From positions 10,864,905 to 10,928,904 of the forward strand of contig CM028335.1 of NCBI GenBank assembly GCA_016647705.1: 64,000 nt of DNA, written 5' to 3'. The position numbers were made by a program, and so were the translations under genes. Below are positions 1 through 12,540 of this stretch, piece after piece (position 1 is the stretch's first letter; each line of letters starts with the position of its first letter). The notes under the pieces are model-generated. The model saw only the letters and a list, made by a program, of their open reading frames with translations. It did no database searches and had not been told where the DNA came from. Source of the stretch: Eucommia ulmoides. Lineage: Eukaryota; Streptophyta; Magnoliopsida; Garryales; Eucommiaceae.

Positions 1-740
1 GAACTCAAGAAATACTTCTTTTCGACTCCCTTGCTTAGCATAACGAGAAAAAGAAAAGAGTTATTTTTGTATATATCGGCATCAACCACAACAGTGAGTA
101 CGGTCTTGGTGAGAAAGGAAAACGGCATCTAGAGACCAGTCTATTATTCCAGCAAAGTCCTTGCGGATACTAAGACGAGATATTCCAGATTTGAAAAACT
201 AGCATATGCACTATTGATCACATCGAAGAAGCTGAAGTAGTATTTTTAAGAGCACACAATAGTTGTATTAACTGATCAACCGTTGAGTTAGATTCTCTCT
301 TCTCCAGACATCTCTGGGTGGTTGATGAATTAAAGTTTTGAGCTTGGGCAATTTCACATTAATTACAGGTCGAGAATAGCCATCAAGGGTTAGGTACTAG
401 TAGACTTTATCGCCGAGCTTACCTTTCTAAATGACCATATTATGACTGACCAAAAAACACCCGAGCAAGGGAAAATATCCTCCCGCAGGGTCCTCGCGGA
501 TGCAGACGCCCTAGAGAACTTGGCCTCGGCGGTAGAGTATACCTTGAAGAGAATTGTGCCCATAAATTACCTAGACGAGTCGAGCGCGATGATTTCAAAC
601 AAAGTCATGACCATCTGTAAACTTAATGACGAATTGACCTAGCTCGATCCAATCAAACTGTATCTTGAGAAGGATACCCTGCCTAGTGACCGAGTTAAGG
701 CCAGAAGAATAAGATACCAAGCAGAAAAATAAACTGAACA
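1..740 (+). mobile_element. Gypsy RNase H / second RNase H remnant
   Basis: Coding-like remains of the reverse transcriptase/RNase H C-terminal part, followed by the end of a second RNase H. The readable 66-residue piece at 442-642 contains ADALENLAS and a KRIVPI segment typical of the end of the Tat-lineage second RNase H. In intact relatives these domains degrade the RNA of the RNA-DNA hybrid during reverse transcription. Here they are broken and not expected to function. Confidence 0.7.
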
Positions 741-904
741 AGTATCAATTACCTATAAGAAATTTATTTTTCATTACAGAGAAATATATGTACATGGTAG
801 GGTTCAAGCCTGATACAAAAAAGCCTTTTCAGGGAAACAAAAAAAAATCTACTGAGAGTGAAGTCCAAAAATTCAAGGATTAAAGTTATTGTAAAGGCCC
901 AGCC

Positions 905-3017
905 TAAGCACCCCCGGTCTCAGCGCCACCAGCCGCACCAGCCGCTTCTCCAGCCTGCTTTGCCTTAGTACCCTTTTTCTTATCTTTTGAGTCTGAGAAC
1001 TCCATTTTGATTTCTTGGTAGGGAAAGTTGGGGTATTGGCGCCTCAGGGAAATGATCGCTGCGTCGAAGCCATCTTGCATTTCGTCAACCCCAATGTTGA
1101 GCTTGAAGTCTTTAAACTCCTTGTTGGCTTTCTAGTTGGCGACGGCGTCTTGCTCAGCTTAGGCTGCGACCTCTTGCTTCTCCTTTTTGGTAGTTGAGCA
1201 CCTGAACCTTCTCGTGAAGGTCATTTAGGCCCTTCACAGCATTGAATTTCTCTTGGATAAAAACCTTCTCCTTCTCATTTGTTTGGCTGAGGTGGAAGCC
1301 CACCTCGGCTGCCTTAAAGAGATTCTGCATTCAAAAGCACGGTTACATTAAAACTCAGAAAAAGTTTCTAAGTAAAAGAATGACCGATAAGGGAGCTCAC
1401 CACCATGGCATCCTTATAGAGCTCTGAGATCAGCTTGACGTCGCTCTTAGACTCAATCTTTCGATAGTTGTCAAGGTGAGTGATCTTGTGGATGAAACTG
1501 AGAAGCAGCTAAAAAAGGTCCAAAATACGCTGACCAAGCTAAAGACCCTTATCGAGCACAACGAAGGACTTGTTCTTCTCGGTTTCTTTCTTCCTTCGCT
1601 TTGTCTTTGGGTCGGCCTTCGCCTCGGTCATCTTCCTCTTCTTCTTATTCTTGTGTTCGAAGGCGACCGAGTTGACCTGCTGTACTGGAAAAAGAGCTGT
1701 CTCCAGTGCAAGGGCCTTTCCTTATGGCGTCGACCTCGTCGGAGTCTGGTAAGGTGTGGTCTTTGCCGAGGTAGGCTCTTTCTCCTAGGCAACCTTCTCG
1801 GGCTGGGCGCCCTGCTGGGAGCCGACAACTTCAGTAACCTCCTTGATCTGCCTCTCTTTCATGAGCTTCTTAAGGATGGATCTATCCATAACTGTTCAAG
1901 AGAGGTAAATCAATTAGTAAAATAAAAAATAGCTACGTAAAGGAAAAGTACCAAGAAGAAATTAGGTTGCTTACTGTTCTTAGAGGATTTGCTGAGAATG
2001 GGTAGGGGCAACGACGGATCTCAGTAAAAATCCAGGTCGTATAAGGTGGATTTTATGAGCTCCTTCACATTCATAAAGACCATCCTACGAACCGTGTTCC
2101 TATCTTCAACAATCTACAGGCTTAAAACAAGTTTCTTCTTCGAATTCTCGGGTTCTGTACAATAGAAGGAATTATTATTAGAATCTCATACCGAGCAGAA
2201 AACTCACCTCAAGTTCAGGACATGACCTATTTTCCCCCAATGCCTCGAGATGGGGTAATCCGTGTCCTCTCCAGGGACGAACTTCCATCTGCTTTCCTTG
2301 AGGTAGAATAACCTTGGTTTCTAGCCCTTGATGGATTGGTCTATTCCGCCTAAAAATTGATGATAGGTAGCAATGTAGCACCATCCCTTACCTCCGGCAT
2401 GGATTTGGCCAAAAAGAGTGCTTGGAAGAGATCAAGGGACGAGTCAACCCTTTCTACGTAGAAGATGATGTGAGCGACCACAACCATCCTCATACTATTC
2501 GAGAGCGAGTTGTAATGGACACATCCCGAGCTTTGAACAGACTGCCCGGACCTATGGTTGAAAAAAAAAATGAAGACTGGCCAGGAGTTGGTTCATATAT
2601 ACGGTCATGAAGCCCTTCGAAGGCGCACATGCACGTTTCTCAGCTCGGGGAACCCTTCCTTAGCACCACCAAGCTCGAGAAGGAATACTTACTCCTAGCC
2701 TTCTCCATCTCGTCCTCCATCACATTGGACTCGATTCTCTAGATTGGGCTGTCTGTTGGGACCTAATAAACAGGTCACTCAGGATTAACATTAGCAGCCA
2801 TACCCCGATCAGATGGAGGCGAATGAGGGACTTCCAAGACGGTCAGATTCTTTGAACCAGACTCGCTAGCAGGACCCGTACAGAGTTTGGTTACGAGATC
2901 CCTGGAGGAACTCGCTCCTCCTTGGATCTTAGATCGACCGGCTCTGCTGGCTGCCCCGTTAGACTCTTGAAGCCTATCAAATAATGAAGACGTCCAAGAA
3001 ATTTCCTCCAGAGGCAA
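905..3017 (-). mobile_element. Antisense coding-like region inside the Tat-like element
   Basis: The - strand between the pol remnant and the 3' LTR has coding character. It starts with a Met-Pro-Leu-Glu-Glu-Ile-Ser stretch at 3017. It continues with a Ser/Ala/Gly-rich N-terminal part, then Trp- and Arg-containing segments (2180-2620), then a Lys/Glu/Gln-rich stretch consistent with a coiled coil (about 1200-1500). It ends in an Ala/Gly-rich tail near 905. Extra reverse-oriented ORFs between pol and the 3' LTR are documented for Tat-lineage elements in plants, and some are spliced. No function is known to me. The region is broken. The + strand frames over it look like shadows. Confidence 0.5.
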
Positions 3018-3508
3018 GCAAAGCTTAATTTACTGGAGGGAGGATACCGAGATCGTCCTCTCGGAGGAGTCAGACCTTGAGCTCGGGCTATACCTTGGAG
3101 AAAAATATGAAAAAGACATAAGAAGAAAAAAAGTGGAGTACTGTTGGCTGGGAATAAAATAAGCGCTCAAGAATCTCTTGTGTAAAGAAATAAGCAATGG
3201 AGGGCCTCTATTTATAGCCATGGATGTCTTACTAAACGATCGTGTTATCTGACGTTTGAGAATGCCCCAATCCCCGTGCTCGTCAGAAAGGACGAGACAC
3301 ATTTTGCGCATCCAATGAGCTATAAGGAGGCTTCCTGAGAAAGCCAAGTAGTGAGTTACCAAGCACATCTCTGAGGCTAATCTCTTTGTCTTTGCCAAGC
3401 AAGGTATTCTTAAGAGAAGAATTCCATCATTCCTAAAAAAAAAAAAAAGGCAAAGCAGAACCCTTAGCGTCTTATGTTCCATTTCAACACTAGGGGCTGG
3501 GGGGCAAC

Positions 3509-4271
3509 TGATATGGGTAAAAATGAATCGAATGATTCCACCAAAGACTTCTACGTAGGCAAAGCGTTTGATGTGGAAAAGAATGGATCAATGACATAGA
3601 TGCTCAAACTCATGTTCTAGTCAGCAAAACTTATGGTCGGTCGTCCGAGATCGGTAAACTTAAGTCAGTAACATCTTAGCCAACAATGCTTAGGATTGAG
3701 AACCTTGCACAACCAACCAGTTTTGACTGGTGGTACTCTGACCAGAATACTCTTCTCAGTATTCATTCTCCGGTCCATGCCGATTCTCCATCTTCGTTAG
3801 CATATAGGCCCATGGACTTTTGCACCAAAGCTAAAAATCCTAGGCCCAAGAATTTAATCCCTTTAGACGCCCTTTTTTCCGACCACGTGTCATGTTAAAG
3901 ACATAAACCGAGCATAAGCCTCTTAATCACCAAAACGCTAATAATGTTTTCTCTTATAAAAGCGAAGGTAAACAATGTTATCAGAGGTACTGCTTTTAGA
4001 ATATTCAAAGCATATTTATATTTTCTCCCCCCGAGCTCTTACTTTCATGCTAGAGGGGTTTCGCCGGGCACAACTCCGGTGGGTCCTGTGTAAGTATGCA
4101 CTTAGAGCTCAGGTCAGATACCGCTAAAATCAACTTGATCACACAAAGCCTCAAAAACTAGGAATTGAAGGGAGTTTCATTTAAGGTAAGTCATCTCCAG
4201 ATCACTAGCAATGATTCATGTGGACTCTGATCAAACCAACTGAAGGTATTAGCCAATTTCCAACACCAACA
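3509..4271 (+). repeat. 3' LTR of the Tat-like element
   Basis: A purine-rich tract with a GGGGCTGGGGGG core (3493-3504) is followed by TGATATGGG at 3509, as expected for a polypurine tract followed by an LTR starting TG. A TATA box (TTATAAAA, about 3954) lies in the middle, giving a plausible U3/R boundary. The right end is taken as the CA at 4270-4271, after CCAACACCAA. The length of about 763 bp suits the lineage. The 5' LTR and target duplication are off-window, so the right end is the less certain one. Confidence 0.65.
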
Positions 4272-5879
4272 AATATAACAAATATTATACAAGTACATGT
4301 ATATCGTTACATATAATATGTAACATGTAACTAATATTACACATGTGAGTATATACGAGACTAATGCGCAAGCAAAAAATAATTTAAGTGATTAAACCAA
4401 AACTTATGTTTTAAATGAAATAAATAACATATTACACCTACTATTTTGGACTACTCACCAATTATTTCTTTTATTTATTCGGTTTTATTTATTTATTTAT
4501 TGAAATATTTTTTAGAACATGTTAAACTTGATTGAATTTAATTATGACATCCAATATAAAATCAATATCTGATTGGAAATATTTAATTTAGATGATATTA
4601 ATTAGACACATCCAATTTAATTTAAATTAATTAAAATTAAAAACTTTTTAGGAAGGCTTAATATTAATAAATAAATAAATAAATAAAATATCATTATCTT
4701 GAGAATAATATTATAGAGGAAAAATCTACTAATTGTTCTAAGTTAATAATTGATGACCTATAAATTATAAATTATCTTACTAAAAATTAATACCGTTTTT
4801 AAACCTTGAAATTTAATTTTGAATTAATTTGAACTCCTTTTTAAAAATGAAATATTCCAGATGTCTATATCCTCGATAATTGGAGGCAATCAAAGATACA
4901 ATTAATTCTTAATATCATATATACTTTCTGAAAATTATGGCAGTTTTTAGTATCACCATTTGAGAAAGTATAGAACTCAAAATTCAAAAATAGAGTTCCC
5001 TTATATAAGCAAGTTTTGTATTTTCCTGTAAAATTTTGGGTTCAACACATCGTGTATTAGGAGCAACGAATTCTGCGGATTAAGGTTTGGAAGTTAACTT
5101 GTGGGGATTGACTATTTTTCTACAAAGTATTTGATATTTTGTTATTATTTCCTAATCACGGAACAAATTTTATTCACTAAAGTATGTAAACAAAGCATTA
5201 TTTTTTCACACATTTGAGGTTGAAATGCATAATGTGAATTTTAACACGGCAAAGAACAACAATTTACTCAAGAAGGTAATAATTTTTTTTTATATATTTT
5301 TTATGTGTTGACGTCACAATGTGCATTTCAATACTAACAACTTATCCCTTTCTTCAAACCTATGTTGTTGTTGTTTTTATCATTTTCTAATGTGTATGTT
5401 TTATTTTATTTTTTCAAGAATATTAGGTCATTGACAATATTATGAAAATATGAGTATGTTACCTCCGTGTTCACGATTGACGACAACAACACACTTCTTA
5501 GTATTATCTACATGGTTATTTAAAAATGGAACAATTTAGGCAATCAACATTCTGATATATTCTATTCAATAAACGAACATCCAAATTGCATTCTGGCGTA
5601 GCAAAACAATTTTGATGACATGTGAATATTTCTAAGCTATCTCGAGCTTTAGTTGATTGATGTAAACATTAGGAGGTGTGACATGGATCAGGATGGATCG
5701 ACTAGGGCATCATTGAGTGCATTGGTACTGGTAAACACTAGCACAAGCAAATATTCGAACGACAAAATGGACTACATTGGAAGTTATGACGACTTGTTAC
5801 AAAAACAAAAATGACGACAAAGTGTTGCTTTCGAAGCACTAGTCAAAATAAATACAAGGAAAAGGCCAAAAATTCTAAG
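4272..5879. other. AT-rich intergenic stretch, no gene seen
   Basis: Strongly AT-rich DNA with no reading frame of coding character. It holds an (AATA)n-like microsatellite at about 4664-4686 and a palindromic GTTACATATAATATGTAAC near 4312. Part of it may be the non-coding 5' side of the MULE relic that follows. No terminal inverted repeat could be fixed by eye. Confidence 0.5.
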
Positions 5880-7420
5880 GTGGAACACGAGAGTTCACAA
5901 AGGTATTACACAAATACGCAATTGAAATAGGATTCAATTTATGCTACATTAAAAATGATAAGGTACGTGTAGTTGTTGCTTGTTCATTGAGGCAACCACC
6001 TAAATGTGTGTGGTTTGTTCATGATCGTGTCAAAAAAACAAATGGATTTTTTTTATAGCACTCAACCAATAAACGAACATACGTGTGGATCACTTGTCAT
6101 CATATGACCAACTTATATGCTATGTGAATATATGTCATACTACCAACATTGCCAGTCATGTGGTTTTAGAGTATATGCCCATATTACCAAACACTTCAAA
6201 TGCATTTTTGTAGATTTTAATGCATGCATCGAAGGGTTCGAATACTGTAGACCAATAGTTTTTCTTGATGGAACATTTTTCACGAGATAGTATAAGGGTT
6301 TTTGCCTGGTGCGCTAAGGACATTAGCCAAGGTAAAGTCCAAAAATGATTTAGTTTGAATGTCATATGTTAATATCAACATAGTTATATAGAATGTTTAA
6401 ATTCACATTTTTGTCTTTGTCAATGACGGGATGTACCTAATTTTCTTTGTAATGTTGATGTTGAAAACAACGAAAATTGGCATTGGTTTCTTTCTAAATT
6501 CAAGAAGATAGCCAACCCTTCGCATGTATTAACATTCACTTTTAACATATAATGGCATAATGGGTGGTGTAAAAAATGAGTTCCTCAAATCACACCATAC
6601 ATTTTGCCTTCAACATCTGAAGATGAATTCGTGAACAATATTATCTGGTAGACATACGTCATTTAAAGAGGACATGATTAACAAATTGAATGGACTTGTA
6701 TATGCACACACCACCGAAATGTTCCAGATACTACACCCACAAATAATGATAGAGGTGAGATAAAAAGTTCCCAAGTTTTTGAGTGGCCTCCTAGCATCTA
6801 ATTGCAGCGATGCATTTTTTAGAGGGAAGCATTACGGTGAGATATCTTTCAACTTAGCCGAGAGTTTCAATGCATGGATATGTGAACATTGCCATATGTT
6901 GGTCATTATACTTGTAAACAAGAAAAGAGTGCACTTAATGGACTAGATGTTTGAGAGGGGTTGCCAAATACAAGGAGTGATTATACCAGTATAGGACAAG
7001 AAATTACTTGCATTAATAGAAGGACATACATGAACATTAGAGAATTAAACTATGGGGATTTTGAAGTTCATTTACACCCATTTGTGTATGTGAACACTAA
7101 GGAGTCGACATGTTCTTGTTGGCAATGAAAATTAAAATAATTTTCATGCGTACACACATGTGCAACATTTCAAAGGACTGGAAGAAACATATATGACATA
7201 TTAAAGAATACATTCACATTTACTATTATAAAGAATATTACTCAAAAGGAATTTGTACAATACCTAAGATGGAATGTCCACCTTGAACTAAAACATTGCC
7301 TGTTATTTTACCTTCATTGTCAAAAAAATATTTGGGTTAATGGAGGAAGGTTATATTGCTATTACGTGGTGAGGCGAATGACAGACTTTTAATCTGCAGT
7401 CTATTTGGTTGCCACAACCG
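5880..7420 (+). pseudogene. Decayed Mutator-like (MULE) transposase
   Basis: A relic of a MuDR-type transposase, which in intact form cuts and pastes its element. At 5890-6057 the N-terminal DNA-binding domain is readable (KVLHKYAIEIGFNL, then KNDKVRVVVACS, with a stop after FFL). At about 6205-6300 the start of the catalytic core is readable: CRPIVFLDGTFF contains the first catalytic Asp, and a stop follows FFTR. At about 6450-6530 there is ENNENWHWFLSKFKK, the conserved NW.WF block after the second catalytic region. At about 6830-6920 there is YGEISFNLAESFNAWI, matching the TSN-AESFN block. At about 7100-7130 STCSCWQ recalls the zinc-binding SWIM domain. The frame changes several times and stops are frequent, so the gene is dead. 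Terminal repeats were not identified. Confidence 0.75.
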
Positions 7421-8258
7421 TAAGTATGTAAAACACCAGTCCAATAAGAATACAGCTTAGATTCCATTTTTATTAGTTTTCACGAATATTTAGGATTTTA
7501 AATCTATATATGAGTTACAATTATTTTTCACTGCTTTTAAACTACATGTTGTATATTTGTTTAAGTGATGTTACATATTTCTTCATGTAGTCAAAATAAT
7601 ATTTTTTTTTTTTAAATAATTGTGTTATATTAACATACAATTGCAACAATATCCATATGTATCAAAACTCACAATTAATTGAGTTTTTTTTTAAATAATG
7701 GGTAATATTATAATCCTTATGATCTATTTAAGTCCCCATGTATTTCACATCATCGCATTGAATTGTTGGGTGGTTGAAGTGTAGTGTTTTAACAAAATAA
7801 AAGAGATTTTGTCAGTTGTGTGGATATCAACATGCAACTATAACATTATGTTGTATATTTATTGGATCAACATACTATTCATTGGTCACACAGATAATGG
7901 GTTGACATCAATGCATTATATTAGTTATGTTGATGTTAACATCCATTAAAATCAACATCACAACATAAATAAATATTCAAACGATAAAAATAAAACAAAA
8001 GATTAATGACAATATCAAATAACTATCATTAAAATACAAAGATTAAAAGCAATCTTGTAGCCTAATACAGAAATATCAAAATGAAAGTGTACCTTTCATA
8101 TTCGAAAGAACCGTTTACAATCTGCTCTTTGTTTCCTCTCTCATCGGCAAGAAAAATACTGTTAGAGTATTTTTTTTATAATATCCACACGTTCACTAAC
8201 AAAGGTCACTCAAATTTTCTGTAGTCTGATGGGATTAGAAACATTAGAGGTATCAATG
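7421..8258. other. AT-rich spacer, no gene seen
   Basis: No coding frame with recognisable similarity. The left part may be the 3' flank of the MULE relic. The last 40 bases are the target into which the Athila-related element inserted, since CCTAT at 8259-8263 recurs on the far side at 16462. Confidence 0.5.
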
Positions 8259-8263
8259 CCTAT

Positions 8264-9633
8264 TGATAGGTGTGATTCACCTATCTATTTTCAAACCGAA
8301 CTTGTTAGTTTTCGAGTGTTATTATAGTATTTTAATACATTTTAATATGTTTTTATTCTTTTTGTATTAAAACATATGTGTGGGATGAAAAGGGAAGAAA
8401 ATGTATCATAAATGATTAAATCGGATAAAGAACGGTGGGAAAACAAGTATAGAGGCAAAATTCTGAAAAGCAGTCTATCGCCGCGGCGGTCAATATGCAA
8501 AGAGGGGCTTAAAACTATTGGAAGCCCATCGTCCAGGTGGTGAAACAACAGCAAGGTCCCTGATCCCACCGCCGAGGCCGTGGCTTAACCGATATACCCA
8601 CCCCCGCGGCGGTGACTCTGCACACAGTTTAGATATTTATTTAGATATTTTTGAACCCTATATCTTCCTCATCTCATATATTTCATCCATTAGAGAGATC
8701 TTAGGGTTAGAATAGGGTTGAGAGGTATTTAGGGAATGCTCCAACAAATCTGAATGAGAAGATCACAAGGCGAATAAGAAGAAGCGATCTCAGAATGGTT
8801 TAAGCTCCAAATCTTCGGACTATGGCTAGTTTATCTCGTTTCTTTCTTTATTTCTTAATTTCGGATTATGGTTTGAGCATGTTTAGCTTGTTTATCATTG
8901 TACATACGGTCATGGCCGTTAGCTAAACAGATATTGTCTAGGGATTACTATAATTTATGAATATGTGATTTTGAAATCGGTGTTTCATTAATAGTTGTTC
9001 TTCGTTATTTGATTGTGTTTTCCATGCTTGTATTTCCATTATATAATTGTTTAGATATATTGAGAAATCACGGTTTGACAGTCGGGAGAGGCAATCCCTG
9101 ATTCGGACTAGAGTTTAAACACAATGCAATGATCTAATAACCTGGGAGAGAGTTAGAGAGTGTGCAATCAATGATGTTAGGGCAAGACTCAAGTGACTAA
9201 GTGTTCTAAAAAACAATAGAGGGGGATTTCGACATTAACGCGAAGTCACATATTCATGCACTTGTCACTCGGGAGAGAGAGTGGATAAGTTTACGATACA
9301 GAGATTGTCAGATAAGTTGAACATCGTTAACATAAACTAAACGAGATCAAACGCATATTTGTAAATGACGTTAATCCCTAGATAATCCATTCCCTTAAAT
9401 GTCTCAAAATAGTAATATAGTTTAATTAGATAAATTAGTATTTTAGTATTAGTATATTATCAATTATAAACTTTATTTTCTATCGCTTAAATAAAATTAG
9501 TTTATGATAATTACGGTACTCGACAATATTCTCAACCAATCCCTGTGGAAATGATAACCTTTACTCTTCCCACTATACTAAAACTTGACCTGTACACTTG
9601 TGGTGAAAGTGGCGACGTGAAATTCTGCCACCA
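8264..9633 (+). repeat. 5' LTR of Athila-related copy A
   Basis: About 1370 bp, starting TGATAGGTGTGATTCACC and ending CCACCA. It matches the LTR at 15073-16461 along its whole length, and more distantly the LTRs at 51816 and 55869. It includes a block with repeated GGCGGT/CCGCCG words (about 8480-8620) and TATTTAGATATTT (about 8636-8650). The preceding 5 bases (CCTAT) are the target duplication. Confidence 0.88.
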
Positions 9634-9655
9634 AGTTTTTAGTGCCATTACTGAG

Positions 9656-11025
9656 TGTCATACCCCACCCCGGACACCTGTCACCGTGGGGCCGGCGTGA
9701 CGTCGCCAAGACATCATCCTGACGACAAACCCACTAGTATATGATACCGTGCGTATAAAAGAATATACAACCACAAATATTTTTATTTTTTTGTTTTATT
9801 TTCATTTATTTTTTTACCATAAGCAATATCGCTAATTGGGGACACACCCGTCCCTACGTTACAATAATAACAATGAAACTCCCGTAGGTTGGCTTCTGAC
9901 AGCTCCTCCCAAAAATATTCTCATACCACACCATCGCCGGACTTTACCTAGTGCCAGTAGGGGACCGACTCCTAACTGTTGTACCTACGAGTGTACTGCC
10001 TTCTTAGTAAAATCATTATTATTTTTTTTTTAAATCAAAAATATATTCTAAATATTACTACAACTAAATCTGGCTAAGCATAAGTATATAAGTAATGAAA
10101 AATAAAGCGATATGGATAAGTTCCATTCAAATCCAAATCCGTCTAGTATAAAATCATACCACTCACCATAATAAATAATGAATTACCCAATATAAGTAAA
10201 GCACCACATCGCAAGCATACTATTTAAGCACACAACTCAAACATACACCTCAAACACACACACCGGCCAGCCTTAGTGATCGTTTTAACCTCACGATCGG
10301 GAGTTTGAAATGGTACCATACCATCCGTAGGATATGCCTTCCTACGAACACCAATCACTCCGCCGAAGCGGATAATCACTGCACAGTATAAACGTCTAAT
10401 ATCACTCTGCCGAAGCAGATAAACATCACTCCGCCGAAGCAGATAACATCACTCCGCCGAAACGGATAACCCCACTCTACTGAAACAGATAAATACTATG
10501 GCATTGTCAAATCAAGTACAGCATTATTGATTCACAACTTAATAAATATCGTCTACTCAACCTCGTCAAATTATCGCGTTTACCTTTTTCCCTCAAAACC
10601 AACTTTTAAATTCAAAAATTATATTTCACACTTCTTTTTAAAGAAAACGTCTGATTTTACCAAATCCAACAAAAATCCATTTTCAACTTCAATATAAATT
10701 CATACGGTTTCAGTAAATTCATATTTCATCATGTATGTACATAGAAAAGTAGTTTGATAAAAAGACAGTACACTCACCTGATATCCGTTCTCAAAAGCTT
10801 CACCAACTTTACGCTACCGACCCTCTGGTAATTGCGAGCCTATTTGTGACAGGGTCTAAATTAATATTAACACACAAAAGAAATAACCAATCATGCAATG
10901 CAAACCCTACGTTTCCCACTTCTTATTTATGAAAATTTATATTCGATTAATTTAGCCCTGTTACACAGTACACGTATACGATTTATTTAAATTTAGCGAT
11001 TTATTCCAATTATTCCGATTACAGA

Positions 11026-11068
<43 letters not shown>

Positions 11069-11191
11069 TTGTTTAATTTAATTAATAATATTTAATAAAA
11101 AATATTATCCGTTCCGAAACGTTGCCGCGAGATGAGTTTGAATTTCATTGGGGTTACTTGTGCAATTTTCCTTTTTTTTTTTTCTTTTTTT

Positions 11192-11222
<31 letters not shown>

Positions 11223-12430
11223 CTTTTCTCCTTTTTCTTCTGTTCTCTGTTCGGCTCCTCCCCGATGGCCGACCTTCCTTTCTCTCTCTACTGTTGTTGA
11301 TTTCTGGCGGCCTCCCACGCCACAACAGTTTTACCGTTTGACCTGCACCACCCACCCCACCACTCGACAACCGCCACCGGCAACCCCCACAACCGAACAC
11401 GCCTACCCACAAGGTTGCCGATCACACGCACACACCTCCACTCACTGCAACACACACATGCATACACACACTCACCAAATGAATCAAGGAATTCATACCT
11501 AATTACTCACCCAATTGACAACGACGACCGGTAAACCTAGCAACAGAATGACAGAACATACACACGTCAACGGAACACGCCCTTCTTGCCGGAGGAGTAC
11601 CGATCACAGAAATCCGGCAGCCCCTAGAACCGTCGACGAAGATCAGCACACACCCAAAATAATGAAATAAAATAGAACACATACTAACAGCCCCACCGGA
11701 GAACTTACCACCACCGATGATTGCGAAATCCGGCAACCCCTTTGTCCTCCGATCCTCTCTCTCTCTCTCGGTCTCTGTTTCCTGTTTTGGGTTTACATCC
11801 AACACTCACCCTACATTCACCCAACCAGAGAGATGGAGACGACACCCCTCCACCGGCCCGACAACGACGCCCACCAACGGCGATCGAACATCACGTACAC
11901 TGCACTTCCACCGGAGCAACGGCCTTGATTTGAAACAAACTGTCGTCGACCCCTCTCTCTCAAGGTTTTTTTTTTTCTAAATCTCTTCTTCTTCTTGAAA
12001 CTCTCCGTAATTATTGCATGCATGTTTACCTTTATATGCATGAAGTTAGTGGTCGGAACGGCAAGCTTCTCCTGCCACATCGCTGCTTCCTTCTCTCCCT
12101 TCCAGCCGGCTACTCCCGATCACCCACATGTGTATAGATATTTTTTTTTGCTAAATTACTCTTTTCTCCCCCCTAACTTCTTAGAATCTTCATTTTAGTC
12201 CAAATCCATTTTTAAGATTTTTCTTAAATTGCAATTGCACCCCTAAAAGTTTTAATTGAGAATTAAAGGTCAATTTACCTCCAAAAGTCTTGATTTAATA
12301 TTTCTAAATTTGTGAATTGACCCCTAGATTTTTAATTTGAATTCTTTATTGACCCAATTTCACTCCGAATTTTCCCAGTTACTCTAAAATGCAAATAATA
12401 TGACGTACATACTACGATTGAGGTCTTACA
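9656..12430 (-). repeat. Tekay/Del-like solo LTR nested in copy A
   Basis: A 2775-bp insertion starting TGTCATACCCC and ending GGTCTTACA, flanked by the perfect 5-bp duplication CTGAG (9651-9655 and 12431-12435). It interrupts copy A exactly at its primer-binding site; outside the insertion, the sequence lines up with the uninterrupted sister copy at 53195-53215. It has no internal coding region and no second LTR, so it is a solo LTR left by LTR-LTR recombination. Read on the - strand it starts TGTAAGACC and ends GGGTATGACA. Its length and its repeated 'remaining-C' type leader (CT-rich 11160-11990) suit Tekay/Del chromoviruses. The family name is inference. Confidence 0.82.
11029..11230. repeat. 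(ATT)n microsatellite and T-rich tract inside the solo LTR
   Basis: About 14 ATT units at 11029-11068, followed at 11168-11235 by long T runs with scattered C. The T-rich tract creates long poly-Phe frames on one strand and poly-Lys frames on the other. These are composition artefacts, not genes. Confidence 0.85.
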
Positions 12431-12540
12431 CTGAGGATTGTGTTTTAGATTATTGTTGATATTGTGAGTAAATAACTTGATTTTAATTTAGGCATTTATT
12501 TTGTTTATAATTTGTTTTTGTAGTTTTTTTTTTCCTGCAA

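Larger units (their letters stand above)
1..4271 (+). mobile_element. Ty3/Gypsy Tat-lineage LTR element, 3' portion
   Basis: The left edge of the window lies inside the pol region of a Gypsy element. Bases 1-300 translate to a recognisable RNase H stretch (VVLTDQP and YSSKVL motifs). Bases 442-740 resemble the end of the second, archaeal-type RNase H found in the Tat lineage (ADALENLAS, then a KARRIRYQA stretch). A long - strand coding-like region follows (905-3017), then a purine-rich tract and an LTR (3509-4271). The order pol, antisense region, 3' LTR is known for Tat elements. The copy is incomplete and broken, with several breaks visible, so it is a fossil. Its 5' half is outside the window. 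The lineage call rests on motif recall, not on a search. Confidence 0.75.

Noticed and set aside
1476-1925. 149-residue + strand frame rich in Leu
   Set aside because: Opposite strand of the antisense coding-like region of the Tat-type element; typical shadow composition.
11092-11502. Long frames of 100-126 residues on both strands
   Set aside because: They run through T-rich/A-rich tracts and a CT-rich leader inside a solo LTR; poly-Phe and poly-Lys composition only.
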